This document shows, piece after piece, positions 1 to 9,051 of a DNA stretch of 52,137 nt. Position 1 is the stretch's first letter; every line of letters begins with the position of its first letter. This stretch comes from Acidobacteriota bacterium. Its GTDB lineage: Bacteria; Acidobacteriota; Aminicenantia; S016-38. The stretch covers positions 1 to 52,137 of the forward strand of contig WFSJ01000035.1 in NCBI GenBank assembly GCA_015486055.1. Reading direction: 5' to 3'. The position numbers and the translations under genes are program-made. Under the pieces are notes generated by a model, which worked only from the letters and a program-made list of their open reading frames with translations, ran no database searches and was not told the origin of the DNA.

Positions 1-1062
1 AACTCCAAGACTGTAGGGATGTGAAAGACCGAGGCTTGCAGAATGTGACCATGACCCAAAGGGATAAGATTTCCATAAAGCAGAAGAGCCAGGCCCTACA
101 GCATATAAAGTATTATTATGAGCGGAGAACCGAACTCCAGTAGGGTAAAGAAAGAGAGTCTTAGCTGAATAGTTTCCCGAACTTGTAAACTTCTGAATCC
201 GGCTATTGCCGTAGTCTGCAACATAGATGTTTCCGCTGTTGTCTATTGTAAGGTCCCACGGATAATTGAACTGGCCATTTCCGCTCCCATAAGAGCCAAA
301 GCAGCTGTCAAAATTGTATTTAAAAGGGGCAAGTGTTGCATCTACATTGTATTCCTGATAACCCTTTAGCTCCATCTCCTGCTCCCATTTTCCGTAAAGC
401 TCCCTTTCCACCTTTATTTTGTGTTTCCCAGGGGCTACATTTTCCACGGTGCATGGTGTTGTGCATTTCTCAGACCCGTCCACATATACTTTTGCCTCAG
501 ATGGATTTGATGTTACTTTCAGTGTTGCTGTCCCTTTGTTCAGGAGACCTCCTTTTCTTAAGAGGAAGTATGCAGCTCCACCTGCTAAGGCAAGTCCTCC
601 AATAAAATAAAAGGCTGTCATTGAACGCTTTTTTCCCTCTTTTACCTGTGTCCCTGCCTGTGGTGCTGCGATGGGTTTTACTGTTGTTGGCTGGGCAGGT
701 TGAACTGGCTTTACTGCTGCTGGTTGAGCTGTTGGTGCCTCCTTTACTATCTTTTCAATCTCAACCCTCACGAGTTTTGACCATACAAAGCCTGTCCGTC
801 CATCCTTGAGCTTGACCTTTAGCCATACTCCAAGGTCCTCTGCTAATTCAAGCCTTTCCCCGAATTTTGCAACATAGATTATCTCACCCTTTGTTGAGGG
901 CATTGTCCTTATGTTTGCTCCTGCCGAGATTACAACTGCCCATTTCTTTACCTGGGTTTGAGTCTGCGGCTCCGGTCGGGCAAAGCCCTGAAGTCCGAAT
1001 AGAAATACCAGAAAAACTAAAATGAAGGGATACCAGATCCCTTTTGAGGAAAATTTCCTCAT
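1..1062 (-). CDS. SH3b / PEGA / NHL-repeat envelope protein, 3' part cut by window edge
   Basis: The frame runs open from the ATG at 1062 to base 1, giving 354 visible residues with the C terminus outside the window. It starts with a signal-peptide-like hydrophobic stretch (about residues 10-27). A bacterial SH3 domain follows (about 44-102; [23 protein letters not shown]), then a Pro/Ala/Gln-rich linker, a second hydrophobic segment (about 149-169), a PEGA domain (about 177-246; [23 protein letters not shown]) and at least one NHL repeat (about 255-292; [27 protein letters not shown]). SH3b, PEGA and NHL modules are known as extracytoplasmic ligand- or glycan-binding and beta-propeller modules. 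The specific job here is unknown. A strong AGGAGGTGA lies just before the ATG, and the upstream gene ends 13 bases away, so the two form an operon. The SH3b domain is clearly paralogous to that of the upstream gene. Confidence 0.85.
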   Translation of the reverse strand, partial: MRKFSSKGIWYPFILVFLVFLFGLQGFARPEPQTQTQVKKWAVVISAGANIRTMPSTKGEIIYVAKFGERLELAEDLGVWLKVKLKDGRTGFVWSKLVRVEIEKIVKEAPTAQPAAVKPVQPAQPTTVKPIAAPQAGTQVKEGKKRSMTAFYFIGGLALAGGAAYFLLRKGGLLNKGTATLKVTSNPSEAKVYVDGSEKCTTPCTVENVAPGKHKIKVERELYGKWEQEMELKGYQEYNVDATLAPFKYNFDSCFGSYGSGNGQFNYPWDLTIDNSGNIYVADYGNSRIQKFTSSGNYSAKTLFLYPTGVRFSAHNNTLYAVGPGSSALWKSYPFGSWSHSASLGLSHPYSLGV

Positions 1063-1075
1063 CTTTCACCTCCTA

Positions 1076-1792
1076 TTATTTTTTGTATAATCTTTTCCTT
1101 GTCTCTTCTTCCTCTATTTCATCCTCTGCCTGTCTCCACAGTTTCAGTATCTTCTCGGGATATCTTTCCGATGTCACATTAAGCCCATAGTCAGGAACGA
1201 GCCTTATTGTGGATTTGAATGCGTCTTTTGCCTTCTCGCTTTTTCCCTTCTCTGCATAGCAGAGGCCTATAAAGAAGAATGCCTCGCCCTGAATGCTCCT
1301 TCTTTTCCCCTCGTTTTCTATTGGCGCTGCCTGGGATATGGCCTTTTCAAAAATATCTATGGCAGAAGGGTATTTTCCTCTGTAGTAAAGCTTCTTTCCG
1401 TAATCAATCTTGCCTTCAATTGTCCCTGGAATTTTTACAGCTTCCTTCTTTTTCTTAACTTTTTTCTCTACAACTTTCTCAACAGTCTTTTCAATAACCT
1501 TTACCTTTTCCTTTTCAATTTTTACAAGTGGGCCCCATACGAAGCCTATCCTTCCATCCGAAAGTTTTACCTTCATCCATCCTCCAAGGTCCTCAATAAG
1601 CTCAAGCCTTTCCCCATAGTGGGCAACATATATTACAGGGGATTTTGTAGTTGCTTTGTATCTTATATTTGCTCCAGAGCTTGAAACAACTGCATAATCC
1701 TTTTCCACCACTTTGTCAGCCTTAAGGACAGGGGAAAGAAGGAAGAGCACAGTGATGCAGATAAGGAAAAAAAGATTATTGTTCTTTCTCAT
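1076..1792 (-). CDS. Secreted SH3b-TPR protein
   Basis: This is a 238-residue protein with a typical Sec signal peptide (about residues 1-26, basic start, then LFFLICITVLFLL, cleavage near LKA). An SH3b domain follows at about 33-95 (GANIRYKA, GERLELIEDLGGW, GFVWGPLV). After it comes a Lys/Glu/Val-rich linker of charged repeats (VEKTVEKVVEKKVKKKK type), then TPR-like helices (YGKKLYYRGKYPSAIDIFEKA; FFFIGLCYAEKGKSEKAKDAF). An in-frame ATG nine codons earlier exists, but the AGGAGGTAGCT directly before 1792 and the better signal peptide decide the start. It probably sits in the periplasm as a scaffold or cell-wall-binding protein. It is first in a two-gene operon with the SH3b/PEGA/NHL gene. 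Function beyond domain content cannot be stated. Confidence 0.87.
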   Translation of the reverse strand: MRKNNNLFFLICITVLFLLSPVLKADKVVEKDYAVVSSSGANIRYKATTKSPVIYVAHYGERLELIEDLGGWMKVKLSDGRIGFVWGPLVKIEKEKVKVIEKTVEKVVEKKVKKKKEAVKIPGTIEGKIDYGKKLYYRGKYPSAIDIFEKAISQAAPIENEGKRRSIQGEAFFFIGLCYAEKGKSEKAKDAFKSTIRLVPDYGLNVTSERYPEKILKLWRQAEDEIEEEETRKRLYKK

Positions 1793-1810
1793 AGCTACCT
1801 CCTCTTTTAT

Positions 1811-1838
1811 ATGATACACGAAATATAAATTTTTTCAA
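1811..1838 (-). promoter_or_regulatory. Likely sigma-70-type promoter of the SH3b operon
   Basis: Reading on the minus strand, TTGAAA (1838-1833) is followed after 16 bases by TATCAT (1816-1811). TATCAT is preceded by TG. The expected start of transcription would leave a short leader that contains the AGGAGG before the ATG at 1792. Confidence 0.5.
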
Positions 1839-1970
1839 CAATTTAATCATTTTTTTCTTCATTTTCTTAAATAGCGAGTTTTATTTTAGAAGGACTCTCG
1901 CAAAAAAGCTTGCCTAAGGTATTTGCTTCTTCTTTTTAAGGTTGTAGAATTTTTTATAGAGGTAAAAAAC

Positions 1971-3053
1971 TTGGGGAGAAATTGTATAAGGGGGAATATA
2001 TGGAGAGAGGGGAAATTTATAGAGGGGGAGATTCATATAGAAGAGGGGAGAATAAAATTAATAGCTAAGACTGAGGTTTCAGGGAAAAAATACATCATCC
2101 CGTCTTTTTCAGACCCGCATATTCATGGAGGATGGGGATACAGCTTTCAGAACGGTGATTTTTTGGAGCTTGAGAAAAAGTTGCGAGAGCTTGGTGTTCT
2201 TTTTGCGATACCCACTCTTATGAATACCTCCATAAAGAAGTTGAGAGAGATTTCAGAGCTTTTTGAAAGATACAGAGGGAAGAAGCCTGACACAATATTT
2301 CCTTTTTTAAGGGTTGAGGGACCATTTATAAGCAAGGAGAAAAAGGGCTTTCAGGACGAAAATTTCGTGCTCGAGCCAACAGATAAGAATGTAAGAGAAT
2401 TTCTCTCCATTTCCCATTTGAAACTTTTCACATTTGCCCCGGAGATAAAGGGCTCAGATAGACTGGTTGATTTAGCTCTGAGAGCTGGTAAAATTCCTTC
2501 TATAGGCCACAGCAACGGGAAATTCAAGGATGTTCAAAGAGCATATAATTCGGGTGTAAGGCATTTTACCCATTTCCCAAATGCAATAAGAGGCCTTCAC
2601 CACAGGGAAATAGGGGTGGCAGGAGCGGGACTTCTTCTTAATGATGTTCATCTTGAGGTCATAGGAGATATGATTCATTGCTCAAAAGAGTTCCTTAAGC
2701 TCCTTCTAAAGGTGAGAGGACCTGAATTTTCTCTTGCTTCTGACCTTATTCCGTCTGCATTTTCAGAGCTGAAAGAATGGAATGGGAAGAAGCTAATTCG
2801 GAGGGGAGAAAGAATAGAAACAGAAGAGGGTATTCTTGCCGGTGGGAGTAGTCCTGTTTCCCGGCAAGCTGCCCTTCTTTTTGAGGGTGGATTCTCACCC
2901 CGCGTTATCGTGAAGATAGCCTGTTTAAATGCGAGGAAATTCTTCTCAGGGAAGGAACCCTCCGTTAATGAAGGGAAGGAAGCAAGTTTCCTTGTCCTTA
3001 ACAAGAAATTTGAAGTAACCTCTATTTATTATAGGGGAAAGAAAATTAAGTAG
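1971..3053 (+). CDS. nagA: N-acetylglucosamine-6-phosphate deacetylase-like amidohydrolase
   Basis: About 360 residues, resembling NagA, which removes the acetyl group from GlcNAc-6-phosphate in amino-sugar recycling. Family landmarks are in order: the metal-site DPHIHGG, the metal-ligand glutamate in LRVEGPF, a metal-ligand histidine in IGHSNG, the HFPNAI segment matching the family's HxFNAM, IGDMIHCS and the catalytic Asp in ASDLIPSAF. The SPVSRQAA and IACLNAR segments also fit. No strong start is visible. TTG at 1971 is favoured because a weak AGAGGT precedes it and the family's first beta strand follows, but a TTG at 1923 is in frame and open. It is transcribed with metK downstream, though metK seems to have its own promoter. 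With MltG, Slt and MurA in the window it fits cell-wall sugar turnover. The exact substrate is inferred. Confidence 0.8.
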   Translation: MGRNCIRGNIWREGKFIEGEIHIEEGRIKLIAKTEVSGKKYIIPSFSDPHIHGGWGYSFQNGDFLELEKKLRELGVLFAIPTLMNTSIKKLREISELFERYRGKKPDTIFPFLRVEGPFISKEKKGFQDENFVLEPTDKNVREFLSISHLKLFTFAPEIKGSDRLVDLALRAGKIPSIGHSNGKFKDVQRAYNSGVRHFTHFPNAIRGLHHREIGVAGAGLLLNDVHLEVIGDMIHCSKEFLKLLLKVRGPEFSLASDLIPSAFSELKEWNGKKLIRRGERIETEEGILAGGSSPVSRQAALLFEGGFSPRVIVKIACLNARKFFSGKEPSVNEGKEASFLVLNKKFEVTSIYYRGKKIK

Positions 3054-3072
3054 AGCCTGAGAGAATAAAAAC

Positions 3073-3101
3073 TTGACAAATAATAAAGAAAGCTTTAAAT
3101 T
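3073..3101 (+). promoter_or_regulatory. Possible promoter before metK
   Basis: A perfect TTGACA at 3073-3078 is followed after 17 bases by TAAATT (3096-3101), a 4 of 6 match to the -10 consensus. A TATAAG lies at 3111-3116 but has no -35 at a usual distance. A start near 3108 would give a leader of about 25 bases with the AAGGAGGT ribosome site. The leader is too short for a SAM riboswitch. Confidence 0.4.
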
Positions 3102-3132
3102 TATCTTTTGTATAAGAAAAGGAGGTAAATTG

Positions 3133-4278
3133 ATGCCAAGAAAATATTATTTCACTTCGGAGTCGGTGACAGAAGGACATCCCGACAAAGTAGCGGACCA
3201 GATTTCGGATGCAATTCTGGATTCTATAATAAAAGATGATCCCATGGGAAGAGTGGCGGTTGAGACAATAGTAACTACAGGAATTGCATTTATAGCAGGT
3301 GAAATCACAACAAAGGCCTATGCCGATTTCCCAGAAATAGTGAGGGATACCATAAAAGGGATAGGATATACAAGGGCAAAATATGGTTTTGATTATGAAA
3401 CCTGTGCGGTAGTTTCCTCAATACATGGACAGTCTCCTGACATCGCTCTCGGTGTAGATACCGGGGGTGCTGGAGACCAGGGAATGATGTTTGGGTATGC
3501 GGTTAAGGAAACTGAAGAGCTTATGCCTCTTCCAATAATGCTTGCCCATAAAATTGCGAGAAGGTTATCTCAGGCAAGAAAAGAAGGAATCCTTGATTTT
3601 CTCCGTCCGGATGGCAAAACTCAAGTTACCGTGGAATATGAGGGTAAAAGGGCTTTGAGAGTTGATACAATTGTGGTTTCCTCTCAGCATTCTCCTTCAG
3701 TGAGCCTTGATGAAATAAAAGAGGGGGTTATAGAGAATGTGATAACCCCTGTAATTCCTCTTAGTTTGATAGATAAAAATACCCGATATTTTATAAATCC
3801 AACCGGGAGATTTGAAATAGGGGGACCAATGGGAGATACTGGACTTACAGGTAGGAAGATAATAGTTGATACTTATGGAGGAAGAGCTCCCCATGGTGGA
3901 GGGTGCTTCTCAGGAAAGGACCCCACAAAAGTTGACCGCTCGGCTTCCTATATGGCTCGCTATATTGCGAAGAATATAGTGGCTGCAGGACTCGCAGATG
4001 AGGTAACAGTTCAGCTTGCCTATGCAATAGGTGTTGCAGAACCTGTCTCTGTTTTTGCTGATACCCATAGCACAGGGAAGGTATCAGAAGAAGCTCTTGA
4101 GAAGGCTGTAAGGGAGGTGTTTCCTCTTACACCAAAGGGAATGATAAAGCATCTTGACCTCAGAAGACCGATTTATAAAAAGACTGCCGTTTATGGACAT
4201 TTTGGAAGGAAAGAGCCTGAGTTTACTTGGGAAAGGACAGATAAGGTTAAAGACCTTCTTGAGGCGGTGAAAGCATGA
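3133..4278 (+). CDS. metK: S-adenosylmethionine synthetase
   Basis: This 381-residue protein makes SAM from ATP and methionine in the cytoplasm. The MetK signature segments are all present: [20 protein letters not shown] at the N terminus, [12 protein letters not shown], and the C-terminal [20 protein letters not shown] with the phosphate-binding residues. Its length is normal for the bacterial family. The open frame extends 20 codons further upstream, but AAGGAGGTAAATTG directly precedes the ATG at 3133 and family proteins begin there. Its stop overlaps the ahcY start as ATGA, so SAM production is translationally tied to removal of S-adenosylhomocysteine. Confidence 0.97.
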   Translation: MPRKYYFTSESVTEGHPDKVADQISDAILDSIIKDDPMGRVAVETIVTTGIAFIAGEITTKAYADFPEIVRDTIKGIGYTRAKYGFDYETCAVVSSIHGQSPDIALGVDTGGAGDQGMMFGYAVKETEELMPLPIMLAHKIARRLSQARKEGILDFLRPDGKTQVTVEYEGKRALRVDTIVVSSQHSPSVSLDEIKEGVIENVITPVIPLSLIDKNTRYFINPTGRFEIGGPMGDTGLTGRKIIVDTYGGRAPHGGGCFSGKDPTKVDRSASYMARYIAKNIVAAGLADEVTVQLAYAIGVAEPVSVFADTHSTGKVSEEALEKAVREVFPLTPKGMIKHLDLRRPIYKKTAVYGHFGRKEPEFTWERTDKVKDLLEAVKA

Positions 4279-5531
4279 AGTATCAAGTAAAGGACATTTC
4301 CCTGGCGGATAAAGGAAAGCTCAGGATAGAGTGGGCAGAGGCTCAGATGCCTGTCCTTAGAAAAATAAAGGAAGAATTTTCAGTAAACAAGCCTTTTAGG
4401 GGTGTAAGAATAGGAGCATGCCTTCATGTTACAACCGAAACTGCTAATCTTATGATAACCCTCAAGGAAGGAGGCGCACAACTAGCCCTTACAGCATCTA
4501 ATCCGCTCTCAACCCAGGATGATGTTGCAGCTTCACTTGTAAAGCATCACGGGATATCAGTTTTTGCAATAAAGGGCGAGGACGAAAAAACCTATTATCA
4601 CCATATTGACGAGGTTCTCTCAATCGAGCCCAATATAACTATGGACGATGGAGCTGACCTTGTTTCCACCCTTCATAGGAAAGGTGGAAAACTATTGTCT
4701 AATGTTATAGGAGGGACAGAGGAGACAACCACAGGCGTAATAAGGCTTAGGGCAATGGCCGAAAACAAGGTTCTTGCATATCCTTTGATAGCAGTTAATG
4801 ACGCATATACAAAATATTTATTTGACAATAGATACGGGACCGGCCAGAGCACGCTGGATGGGATTTTGAGGGCTACAAATTTTCTCATTGCAGGGAGTTA
4901 TTTCGTTGTTGCAGGATACGGCTGGTGCGGAAGAGGAATAGCAATGAGAGCAAGGGGAGCGGGAGCAAAGGTAATAGTTACAGAGACTGATCCCCTCCGT
5001 GCTCTTGAGGCTAACATGGACGGCTACATGGTTATGAAAATGGAAGATGCAGCAAAGTTAGGGCAGATTTTTGTCACGGCTGCGGGGGATAAACATGTAA
5101 TAAGGAAAGAGCATTTCCTTGTCATGAAAGATGGAGCAGTAGTCGCAAATTCAGGACATTTTAATGTTGAGATAGATATTCCTGCCCTTGAAGGGCTTTC
5201 TGTATCTAAGAGAAAGATCAGAGATTTTGTAGATGAATACAAACTCAAAGATGGTAAAAGGATTTACCTTCTTGCAGAGGGGAGGCTTGTCAACCTCTCT
5301 GCTGCAGAAGGGCATCCTGCTGCTGTTATGGATATGAGTTTTGCAAACCAAGCCCTTTCTGCCCTTTATATCAAAGAAAACGGCAGTAACCTTGAACGTA
5401 AGGTATACAGAGTTCCTGCTGAGATAGATGAAAGAATAGCCGTAATGAAGCTACAATCCCTTGGGATAGATATCGATGAGCTTACACAAGAGCAGAAGGA
5501 ATATTTGAATTCGTGGCAGGAGGGAACATGA
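4275..5531 (+). CDS. ahcY: Adenosylhomocysteinase
   Basis: This 418-residue protein hydrolyses S-adenosylhomocysteine to homocysteine and adenosine, using tightly bound NAD. Supporting segments are [10 protein letters not shown], the substrate-site [31 protein letters not shown], the NAD-binding [15 protein letters not shown], and the C-terminal [20 protein letters not shown]. The length matches the shorter archaeal/thermophile form without the extra loop of roughly 40 residues found in many proteobacterial and eukaryotic enzymes. It sits between metK (4-base overlap) and the citryl-CoA-lyase-like gene (4-base overlap). The homocysteine product is the substrate of the methionine synthases encoded at 40-45 kb. 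Confidence 0.97.
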   Translation: MKYQVKDISLADKGKLRIEWAEAQMPVLRKIKEEFSVNKPFRGVRIGACLHVTTETANLMITLKEGGAQLALTASNPLSTQDDVAASLVKHHGISVFAIKGEDEKTYYHHIDEVLSIEPNITMDDGADLVSTLHRKGGKLLSNVIGGTEETTTGVIRLRAMAENKVLAYPLIAVNDAYTKYLFDNRYGTGQSTLDGILRATNFLIAGSYFVVAGYGWCGRGIAMRARGAGAKVIVTETDPLRALEANMDGYMVMKMEDAAKLGQIFVTAAGDKHVIRKEHFLVMKDGAVVANSGHFNVEIDIPALEGLSVSKRKIRDFVDEYKLKDGKRIYLLAEGRLVNLSAAEGHPAAVMDMSFANQALSALYIKENGSNLERKVYRVPAEIDERIAVMKLQSLGIDIDELTQEQKEYLNSWQEGT

Positions 5532-6295
5532 TGGGAGAAAATCACTGGAAAACGGCGATAACAAAGGTTGAGCCAAATAAGCTTCTTGTAAGGGGATATA
5601 GAATTGATAAGCTTATGGGCAGAGTGAGTTTCTCCCGGGTAATTTACCTTATCCTTAAAGGAGAACTTCCAGATGAGAAAACAGGGAAGATGATTGATGC
5701 TATATTGGTTTCCTCAATAGATCACGGAGCAACCCCACCCTCTACCCTTGCAGCAAGGACCATAGCCTCAACAGGTTCCCCTCTTAATTCAGCTCTTGCA
5801 GGTGGAATACTATCTATATATAGATATCACGGGGGAGCAATAGAGGACGCGATGAAGGAATATATTGAAATTGTGGAGAGTGGGAAGGATATAGCTAAAA
5901 CTGCTGAGAATTTCGTCAGGAGGAAGCTCGAGACGAGGAAGATAATTTTCGGGTTCGGTCACAGATATCATAAAAGAGACCCAAGGACAAAAAAACTCTT
6001 TGAGATAGCAGAAGAATTGGGATTCAATGGCAAATATATTGAAGCAGCCCAACAGATAGCCAGCTCCATAAAGAAAATAAAAGGCAAGGAACTTCCGATA
6101 AATGTGGATGGTGCAATTGCCGCCGTTCTTTGTGAGCTTGGCTTTCCTCCTGAGCTTGGCAATGCCTTTTTTATTATGGCAAGAACTCCTGGACTTATAG
6201 CTCATATACATGAAGAGAAAATCAGGATGAAGCCCATGAGGAAAATAGACCCTGTTGACCATGAATATAACGGTCCATTGGAAAGGGAAATTTGA
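5528..6295 (+). CDS. Citryl-CoA lyase / short citrate-synthase-family enzyme
   Basis: A 255-residue member of the citrate synthase superfamily, only about 60% of a true citrate synthase. It matches proteins annotated as citryl-CoA lyase (citryl-CoA to acetyl-CoA plus oxaloacetate). The opening [19 protein letters not shown] is typical of that group. Active-site histidines are visible in [11 protein letters not shown] and [13 protein letters not shown], and ALAGG and [21 protein letters not shown] cover the conserved C-terminal helices. An AGGAGGGAAC precedes the ATG at 5528, which overlaps the ahcY stop. Why it sits in a SAM-cycle operon is unclear, and no citryl-CoA synthetase is in the window. 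It could instead act on another acyl-CoA or ester. Confidence 0.78.
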   Translation: MMGENHWKTAITKVEPNKLLVRGYRIDKLMGRVSFSRVIYLILKGELPDEKTGKMIDAILVSSIDHGATPPSTLAARTIASTGSPLNSALAGGILSIYRYHGGAIEDAMKEYIEIVESGKDIAKTAENFVRRKLETRKIIFGFGHRYHKRDPRTKKLFEIAEELGFNGKYIEAAQQIASSIKKIKGKELPINVDGAIAAVLCELGFPPELGNAFFIMARTPGLIAHIHEEKIRMKPMRKIDPVDHEYNGPLEREI

Positions 6296-6326
6296 CAGAG
6301 AGAAGCTGAAGGGTTAAAATAAAAAA

Positions 6327-6851
6327 ATGTTATTGGAAGTCGGAAAAATTTCTGAGAGGGGTTTTAGCCTTGACTTTCAGATGGTTGTCAACCAGAGATA
6401 CCTCGTTGAGGGTAAAGCAGACTCTCCCTTTGATATTCATCTTGAGCTGGAGAGGAAGGGGGAAAGGGTAAAATCCCGAAGCAGAGTGCAAGGAAAGGTT
6501 AAGTTGATATGCAGCAGGTGTGCTGATGAATTTTCCTATGGAATTGATTCGGAATTCTCGGTTGATATTTTACCAGTTTATTATCTAAGGGAAGAAAAGG
6601 TTTCCCTTCAGGATAAGGAACTGGATACAATATTTTATAAAGATGGGAAGATAGACATAGAAAAGCTCATCGCGGACCAAATTAATATTTTAATCCCAAT
6701 GAAACCCTTGTGCAAACCAGATTGTAAGGGAATATGCCCTGTATGCGGGGCAAATAGAAACAAAGTTGATTGCGGACATAAAATAGAAGCGTTAAATCCT
6801 AAACTTTCCCAATTAAAACCCATACCGGAGGTGAAAAATGGCTCAGCCTAA
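6327..6851 (+). CDS. DUF177/YceD family protein
   Basis: This 174-residue protein is recognised by the YceD layout: a beta-rich N-terminal half with a CxxC (ICSRCADEF), then the conserved C-terminal block LIPMKPLCKPDCKGICPVCG followed by NRNKVDCGH. The four late cysteines probably bind zinc. In many bacteria this gene directly precedes rpmF, as here, where the two overlap by 14 bases. Family members have been linked to 23S rRNA/large-subunit maturation, but the biochemical role is not settled. It starts the rpmF-plsX-fab run that couples a ribosomal protein to lipid synthesis. Confidence 0.88.
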   Translation: MLLEVGKISERGFSLDFQMVVNQRYLVEGKADSPFDIHLELERKGERVKSRSRVQGKVKLICSRCADEFSYGIDSEFSVDILPVYYLREEKVSLQDKELDTIFYKDGKIDIEKLIADQINILIPMKPLCKPDCKGICPVCGANRNKVDCGHKIEALNPKLSQLKPIPEVKNGSA

Positions 6852-7026
6852 GAGGCGTCATTCAAAATCGAGGAAGGGAAAGAGAAGATCCCATCAGCAT
6901 CTTGAAATGTTAACTCTTTCAATATGCCCAAAATGTGGTAATGCATATCTCCCTCATAGACCCTGTCCTTACTGTGGCTATTATAAGGGAAAACTTGTAA
7001 TTCAGCCCAGTGAAGAATATGCCTGA
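6838..7026 (+). CDS. rpmF: Ribosomal protein bL32
   Basis: A 62-residue basic protein of the large ribosomal subunit. It has the family opening MAQPKRRHSKSRKGKRRSHQ and two zinc-binding pairs (CPKCG at about 31-35 and CPYCG at about 43-47), so it is the zinc-containing form. An AGGTG lies before the ATG inside the DUF177 gene. It is followed after three bases by plsX. The DUF177-rpmF-plsX order is widely conserved. Confidence 0.97.
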   Translation: MAQPKRRHSKSRKGKRRSHQHLEMLTLSICPKCGNAYLPHRPCPYCGYYKGKLVIQPSEEYA

Positions 7027-7029
7027 GAA

Positions 7030-8091
7030 ATGAAATTAGGCGTGGATGGGATGGGGGGAGATTTTGCTCCCATAAATATAGTTGAGGGAGTGGTGAAAGC
7101 TGCTGAAAAATTAAGTGAAGATAGTTTTTTTATATTTGGCTCAGAAAATCTGATAGTAAGAGAGCTTGAGAAATGCAGAGCTCTTCCAAATATTGAAGTT
7201 GTGAATTCTCCTGAGGTAGTTGGAATGGATGAGGGGGTCGTCTCATTACTGAGGGAAAACAAGAGAACTTCTCTACACATGGGACTTGAAGCTTTAGCCA
7301 GAGGTGATATAGATTGTTTCCTTTCGGCTGGAAACACAGCGGCTGTAGTTGCTCTTTCAAGGAAAATTATTGGCACAGAAGAAGGAATTGAAAGGGGAGC
7401 AATCCTTGTTACTCTTCCATCTTTGGGGAAAGAATTCGTTCTTATAGATGCAGGTGCGAATGTTTATGCAAAGCCCATGGACTATAGAAGGAATGCAATA
7501 ATTGGAAAAACCTTTTCAGAGCTCGTCCTTGGAAGAAAGGACCCGAAAATAGGACTTCTAAATATAGGGGAAGAAGCATCAAAGGGGCATAGAATCCTTA
7601 AGGAAGTTCACAAAAGCCTGAAAGAAAGCCCTTTTTCTTTCTATGGAAATATAGAGAGCAGAGAGATTTTCTTTGGTAAGGCCGATGTCGTTCTTTCGGA
7701 TGGGTTCGTTGGTAATGTTGTCCTCAAACTTGCAGAAGGTGTAAGTGAAATATTCATTAAATTCCTCAAGGAAGAGCTTTCAAGAAAGAGCACCTATAAG
7801 CTTGGGTACATTCTTTCCAGAGGAGCTTTCCGAGCCCTGAGAGAAAGAATGGATTATTCTAAATATGGTGGAGGGCTGCTTGTGGGATTCAAAGGGGAGA
7901 TAATCGTAGCCCACGGAAGAAGCAGTGGTTCTGCCGTAGAAAATGCTCTTGTTTTGAGCAGGAAAATTCCTATGGTAGGATTTAGGAAAAAATGGAGGCA
8001 AAGGGTTTTGGAATATGATTATTGGATAAAAACTGGAGAAAGGAGGGAAAATGTCAGTAGCAGTGATAGGGATTGGCGCTTCAGTGCCTGA
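7030..8091 (+). CDS. plsX: Phosphate acyltransferase PlsX
   Basis: This 353-residue protein converts acyl-ACP to acyl-phosphate, the acyl donor for PlsY in glycerophospholipid synthesis. PlsX hallmarks are the opening LGVDGMGGDFAP, SAGNTAAVV, DAGANVYAKP, GLLNIGEEASKGH, VLSDGFVGNVVLK and the C-terminal YGGGLLVGFKGEIIVAHGRS. Its length is normal. The last 41 bases overlap the start of fabH, whose ribosome site lies inside plsX. The poorly conserved tail after VGFRKKWRQR may be dispensable. It links ribosome (rpmF) and fatty-acid (fab) genes in one operon. Confidence 0.96.
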   Translation: MKLGVDGMGGDFAPINIVEGVVKAAEKLSEDSFFIFGSENLIVRELEKCRALPNIEVVNSPEVVGMDEGVVSLLRENKRTSLHMGLEALARGDIDCFLSAGNTAAVVALSRKIIGTEEGIERGAILVTLPSLGKEFVLIDAGANVYAKPMDYRRNAIIGKTFSELVLGRKDPKIGLLNIGEEASKGHRILKEVHKSLKESPFSFYGNIESREIFFGKADVVLSDGFVGNVVLKLAEGVSEIFIKFLKEELSRKSTYKLGYILSRGAFRALRERMDYSKYGGGLLVGFKGEIIVAHGRSSGSAVENALVLSRKIPMVGFRKKWRQRVLEYDYWIKTGERRENVSSSDRDWRFSA

Positions 8092-9031
8092 AAAAGTCCT
8101 CACAAATGAGGACCTGGAGAAGATGGTGGATACCTCTGATGAATGGATAATTACGATGACAGGGATAAAGGAAAGGAGAATTTCGGCCAAGGACGAACCC
8201 AGTTCAAAGTTTGCCCTGCAAGCTGCAAAGCAGGCTATAGAAATGGCAGATATAAAACCCGAAGAAATTGACGTAGTTATAGTATCCTCGGTTACACCTG
8301 ATATGGCGTTCCCCTCTACAGGCTGTTTGGTAGCCTCAGCTCTCGGGATGAAGGAAACCCCTGCTTTTGATATTTCTGCAGCTTGTTCTGGATTTTTATA
8401 TGGGATGAGCATTGCTCAAGCCTACATAGAGTCAGGCAAATTTAATACTGCCCTTGTAATAGGAGTTGAAACTCTTACCAAGATAACAGACTGGACAGAC
8501 CGCTCAACCTGTGTTTTATTCGGGGATGGCGCAGGAGCCGCTGTTCTTAGGAGGTCAAAAGAAGAGGGAATTCTATCCATAGAGATAAGAGCTGATGGAA
8601 GCAAGGGCGATCTCCTTTACATGCCGGCTGGTGGCAGTAGAATGCCTGCCTCTGAGGAGACTGTGAAAAACAGGCTTCATTTCATAAAGATGAAGGGAAG
8701 AGAAGTTTTTAAATATGCAGTTACAAAAATGCCTGAAATATCAAAGAAAGCTTTAGAGAAAGCGAACATTACAGTTAATGATGTCTCCATTTTTATACCC
8801 CATCAGGCCAACCAGAGGATAACAGTTTCCACAGGAGAAAGGCTTGGAATTGAGGAATCAAAGGTCTACTCCAATATAGAAAGATTTGGTAACACATCCG
8901 CGGCTTCAATCCCAATTGCTTGGAGGGAAGCTTATGATAAAGGTTTAATAAAGAAGGGAGACATAATTCTCCTTTCAGCATTCGGTGGAGGTTTCACATG
9001 GGCCTCTGCTGTGATAAAATGGTTGAGATAA
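8051..9031 (+). CDS. fabH: Beta-ketoacyl-ACP synthase III
   Basis: This 326-residue enzyme starts fatty-acid synthesis by condensing an acyl-CoA with malonyl-ACP. The catalytic triad is visible: Cys112 in DISAACSGFLYG, His251 in PHQANQRI and Asn281 in GNTSAASIPIA. The ADP-binding-face residues in SDEWIITMTGIKERRI and the C-terminal LLSAFGGGFTWAS also fit. The ATG at 8051 follows GGAGGGAAA within plsX. A malonyl-CoA:ACP transacylase gene (fabD), usual between fabH and fabG, is missing here. Confidence 0.96.
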   Translation: MSVAVIGIGASVPEKVLTNEDLEKMVDTSDEWIITMTGIKERRISAKDEPSSKFALQAAKQAIEMADIKPEEIDVVIVSSVTPDMAFPSTGCLVASALGMKETPAFDISAACSGFLYGMSIAQAYIESGKFNTALVIGVETLTKITDWTDRSTCVLFGDGAGAAVLRRSKEEGILSIEIRADGSKGDLLYMPAGGSRMPASEETVKNRLHFIKMKGREVFKYAVTKMPEISKKALEKANITVNDVSIFIPHQANQRITVSTGERLGIEESKVYSNIERFGNTSAASIPIAWREAYDKGLIKKGDIILLSAFGGGFTWASAVIKWLR

Positions 9032-9051
9032 CTCGAGAAAAGAGGTTGAAA

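Noticed and set aside
3054-3132. SAM riboswitch before metK
   Set aside because: Only 79 bases separate the genes, a promoter-like TTGACA occupies part of them, and no conserved riboswitch core or terminator hairpin was recognised.
5810-6262. 150-codon minus-strand open frame in the citryl-CoA-lyase gene
   Set aside because: Antisense shadow with Cys/Tyr/His-rich composition and no family features.
7780-8412. 210-codon minus-strand open frame across plsX/fabH
   Set aside because: It lies antisense to two well-conserved genes and has no ribosome site or recognisable domain.
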